From: an uncultured Sutterellaceae bacterium
GTDB taxonomy: Bacteria > Pseudomonadota > Gammaproteobacteria > Burkholderiales > Burkholderiaceae_F
Length of the DNA stretch: 5,938 nucleotides
Assembly (NCBI GenBank): GCA_947253615.1
Contig: CAMYAA010000074.1
Location: 1 to 5,938 of the forward strand
Direction: 5' to 3'
Below the pieces are notes generated by a model. The model was given only the letters and a program-made list of their open reading frames with translations, was not told where the DNA came from and made no database searches. How positions within the stretch are numbered: position 1 is the first letter of the stretch; each line of letters opens with the position of its first letter. Positions 5,891-5,938 of the stretch are shown one piece after another. Both the position numbers and the translations under genes were made by a program.

Positions 5891-5938
5891 CTGTCTCTTA
5901 TACACATCTCCGAGCCCACGAGACCGTACTAGATCTCG
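5891..5938 (-). other. Nextera sequencing adapter (artefact), right end
   Basis: Reverse complement of the left-end adapter: mosaic end starting CTGTCTCTTATACACATCT, primer site, index CGTACTAG and the first flow-cell bases ATCTCG. The index is the same at both ends. The resulting terminal inverted repeat of the contig is artificial. Genuine DNA ends at 5890. Confidence 0.97.

Noticed and set aside
1..5938. Terminal inverted repeats of a transposon or linear plasmid
   Set aside because: They are Nextera adapters including index bases; no transposase gene is present.

Overview
The window looks like most of a small rolling-circle plasmid recovered as an assembled contig. Positions 1-44 and 5891-5938 are not biological: they are the two orientations of an Illumina Nextera index-side adapter, so genuine DNA runs from 45 to 5890. 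Host assignment is weak. Moderate AT-richness, poor Shine-Dalgarno sequences and the style of the membrane proteins suggest a proteobacterium, but no chromosomal marker is present.

Layout. 45-285 is an AT-rich non-coding region with a promoter-like stretch and, on the minus strand, a candidate rolling-circle nick site. 286-5018 is a tight four-gene plus-strand operon, closed by a strong intrinsic terminator at 5026-5059. The genes are (A) a four-helix membrane protein with long cytoplasmic arms, 286-1802; (B) a membrane-anchored VWA-like protein, 1795-2613; (C) a MotA/TolQ/ExbB-like channel subunit with a very long coiled-coil tail, 2613-3983; and (D) a MotB/ExbD/ZorB-like subunit with one helix, a coiled coil and a C-terminal PPCW domain, 3990-5018. 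Convergent to it on the minus strand, 5146-5888, is a Rep_1-type HUH replication initiator. It is cut off at its N-terminus by the contig end and split by a -1 frameshift.

How the parts may work together. Genes C and D resemble the two halves of an ion-driven stator. Genes A and B add a second multi-pass protein and an extracytoplasmic VWA-like domain. Overlapping or nearly abutting genes (8-bp overlap, 1-bp overlap, 6-bp gap) imply one co-translated complex. No nuclease, helicase, OmpA/peptidoglycan-binding or flagellar gene accompanies it, so it is neither a flagellar stator nor canonical Zorya. It is best treated as an uncharacterised motor-like membrane system carried as the only visible cargo of a small plasmid; anti-phage or inter-element defence is a hypothesis only.

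The most unusual point is at the start of gene A. The ATG-initiated frame (286) runs into a correctly phased A AAA AAG heptamer at 396-402, the dnaX-type slippery sequence, and a -1 slip there joins it to the long frame. This may be programmed frameshifting with a 50-residue alternative product, or a single-base loss in an A-run. The rep gene needs a -1 shift of the same sense at another A-run, so both sites should be checked in raw reads.
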